This document shows, in pieces, positions 6,370 to 7,500 of a stretch of DNA of 7,500 bases. The position numbers and the translations under genes were made by a program. The notes below the pieces were generated by a model. The model saw only the letters and a program-made list of their open reading frames with translations. It had not been told where the DNA came from and ran no database searches. The stretch is taken from assembly GCA_030748365.1 (NCBI GenBank), contig JASMME010000060.1, positions 1 through 7,500 of the forward strand, written 5' to 3'. Source of the DNA: Lutibacter sp. GTDB lineage: Bacteria; Bacteroidota; Bacteroidia; Flavobacteriales; Flavobacteriaceae. The stretch's first letter is position 1; every line of letters begins with the position of its first letter.

Positions 6370-7256
6370 TTTTTACCGTGTATGATAGATATGGAAGAGC
6401 CTTCTAGGTTTACTTGTTTGGGTACAGTGTTGATGATCTCCCCCAACATTTTGTGGTAAGACTCAAAATTATTCAGGTTTTTATGTCCCCCGCCAATAAC
6501 CGTATACAACCGCGTCAATTCAGGTTTGATCTGAGACAATTTTACACTTGTTTTAAAAGGAATTAGTTTGTCCCGGGTACCGTGAATGATATGAATAGGA
6601 CACTGGACATATTTTAACCATTTGTAGGTTGGTAAGGGGTACTTCATTAGGATAGACAAAGGCATAAAGGGTAGGAAACGTCCTGCTACTTTTCTCAAAC
6701 TGTAATAAGGCGCATCGAGTATCAGCATTTTGGGATTGTTCATCGAGGCCAATTTCGCCGCGAAGCCAGAGCCCATGGAGCGGCCATAAATAATAATCCT
6801 GTTTTCCGCAGATTTTACATCTATACCATTGATGTCAGCAGAGGTTTCTTTTATCTTGTTGTAGACTACCTGAAGGTCACGTTTGATGGCTTTTTCACTG
6901 CGATAACCAGTACTTTTCCCAAAACCACGGTAGTCAACCATCACCACACTGAATCCGTGTCTTGTAAAGTCTACAGCAAATTTACCCCAGCCCTTTATAC
7001 TTTTAGAGTTCCCTTTTAGGTATAAAACAACCCCCCTTGATTGTTGGCGGGGACTAAACAACAAACCGTTGATCGTTTCACCATCTCTGGTGATTAAATT
7101 ATACTCCTTTATTTGTTGGTTGTTATAGTGAAATTCAAAATCTCCTGGTAATTTCTCCGGTTTAAAAATAAAGTAGTCCTGAACATAATAAAGCACAATA
7201 CTTGTCAACAGGTAAAAACCCAACACCAACATCCATACATTCTCCCAATGATACAT
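6366..7256 (-). CDS. Membrane-anchored alpha/beta hydrolase (BEM46-like), upstream copy with altered HGN motif
   Basis: This 296-residue paralogue of the next gene has a hydrophobic anchor at about 8-25, then FIFKPEKLPGDF, a post-anchor block like FHPTKLAQDY in the other copy. VVMVDYRGFGKSTG (104-117), YGRSMGSG (157-164) with Ser160, HGTRDKLIP (225-233) with Asp229 and GGGHKNL (255-261) with His258 supply a complete catalytic triad. The segment that normally reads LHGN is LKGN here (Lys81), so the His beside the oxyanion hole is replaced. Compared with the other copy it has about 15 extra residues near 138-152, ahead of the nucleophile strand, and a longer tail after residue 275. It is the first gene of the pair; its TGA shares ATGA with the next start. 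Substrate unknown. Confidence 0.88.
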   Translation of the reverse strand: MYHWENVWMLVLGFYLLTSIVLYYVQDYFIFKPEKLPGDFEFHYNNQQIKEYNLITRDGETINGLLFSPRQQSRGVVLYLKGNSKSIKGWGKFAVDFTRHGFSVVMVDYRGFGKSTGYRSEKAIKRDLQVVYNKIKETSADINGIDVKSAENRIIIYGRSMGSGFAAKLASMNNPKMLILDAPYYSLRKVAGRFLPFMPLSILMKYPLPTYKWLKYVQCPIHIIHGTRDKLIPFKTSVKLSQIKPELTRLYTVIGGGHKNLNNFESYHKMLGEIINTVPKQVNLEGSSISIIHGKK

Positions 7257-7284
7257 TTTTATAAAAAATAGAAATTACAATTTA

Positions 7285-7293
7285 CAAAAATTA
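7285..7293 (-). promoter_or_regulatory. Possible promoter of the hydrolase operon
   Basis: On the minus strand TAATTTTTG resembles TAnnTTTG with one extra base between TA and TTTG. It lies about 30 nt before ATG 7256. The surroundings are so AT-rich that chance is a serious alternative, and no -33 box is evident. Confidence 0.25.
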
Positions 7294-7346
7294 CCTTTAA
7301 AAAAAATTGTTGATTTAGTTCAGGATGCCTTCTGTTAAAATAATCA

Positions 7347-7378
7347 AAACCAATCCAAGTATTGGTTTATAGTTTTTT
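7347..7378. terminator. Hairpin with T-rich flanks in the right intergenic region
   Basis: AAACCAAT (7347-7354) pairs perfectly with ATTGGTTT (7361-7368) around a 6-nt loop. On the + strand TTTTTT follows at 7373-7378, the better terminator geometry, yet no + strand gene precedes it here. On the minus strand the tail is T-rich but broken by G and A; that direction would suit a gene lying beyond the right edge and reading leftward. Direction is therefore left open. Confidence 0.45.
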
Positions 7379-7426
7379 GTTATTATTATTTTTTTAATTA
7401 TAGTTTTCTGCTATATTTATTGGTTT

Positions 7427-7446
7427 GTTTTAAGGCGTTTTAAGCG
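7427..7446. repeat. Tandem near-repeat of 10 bp
   Basis: GTTTTAAGGC (7427-7436) is followed directly by GTTTTAAGCG (7437-7446), identical in the first 8 bases. A related GGTTTTAAAG occurs at 7483-7492. The meaning is unknown. Confidence 0.35.
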
Positions 7447-7463
7447 GCTTATTTATAATAAGC
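7447..7463. repeat. Short perfect hairpin at the right edge
   Basis: GCTTATT (7447-7453) and AATAAGC (7457-7463) form a 7-bp stem with a 3-nt loop. No T-tract follows on either strand, so it is not a standard terminator. On the minus strand a frame open from the window edge (15 codons) stops inside this hairpin at 7455-7453; it could be the tail of a gene beyond the window, but the evidence is thin. Confidence 0.3.
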
Positions 7464-7500
7464 TTTGGTGTCGGTGCAGAGAGGTTTTAAAGTCTCTTAA

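Noticed and set aside
1..7500. Mobile element, defence system or biosynthetic cluster
   Set aside because: No transposase, integrase, terminal inverted repeats, CRISPR spacing or pathway-like gene set was found; genes are mostly core functions with ordinary spacing.

Overview
The window looks like a piece of chromosome from a member of the Bacteroidota, probably the class Flavobacteriia. The evidence is moderate GC with AT-rich intergenic gaps, no Shine-Dalgarno sequence before any gene, several matches to the Bacteroidota -7 promoter consensus TAnnTTTG, and housekeeping proteins with the sequence style of that phylum. No genus can be named from this. I see no mobile element, CRISPR array, tRNA, rRNA or defence locus, and no convincing new multi-gene system. 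Most of the region is ordinary core genome.

Left part (1-1870): a PlsC-type 1-acylglycerol-3-phosphate acyltransferase runs leftward off the window edge. It is divergent from trpS (tryptophanyl-tRNA synthetase, rightward). The 207-bp gap between them holds a probable trpS promoter and an 11-bp direct repeat spaced exactly 20 bp. A weak hairpin with a T-tract follows trpS.

Middle (1871-5571): a leftward Tas-like aldo/keto reductase reading frame is interrupted by one in-frame TGA (2282-2284). The rest of the family sequence continues in the same frame on both sides, so it is annotated as one pseudogene, or possibly a sequence error. A nested inverted repeat abuts its start codon. Upstream of it, in the same direction, is an intact phosphoglycerate kinase gene (pgk) ending in a strong intrinsic terminator. 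Divergent from pgk is holB-like DNA polymerase III delta-prime. Its -7 promoter element ends only three bases before the ATG, which suggests a leaderless or almost leaderless mRNA.

Right part (5572-7500): two leftward, related, membrane-anchored alpha/beta hydrolases overlap by ATGA and form a two-gene operon, probably from tandem duplication. The upstream copy has Lys in place of the His of the usual HGN motif. The last 244 bp contain no clear gene. They are very AT-rich at first and hold a good hairpin, then a 10-bp tandem repeat and a second hairpin.

The genes serve separate functions (phospholipid synthesis, translation, glycolysis, replication, unknown hydrolase activity) and do not form one pathway.
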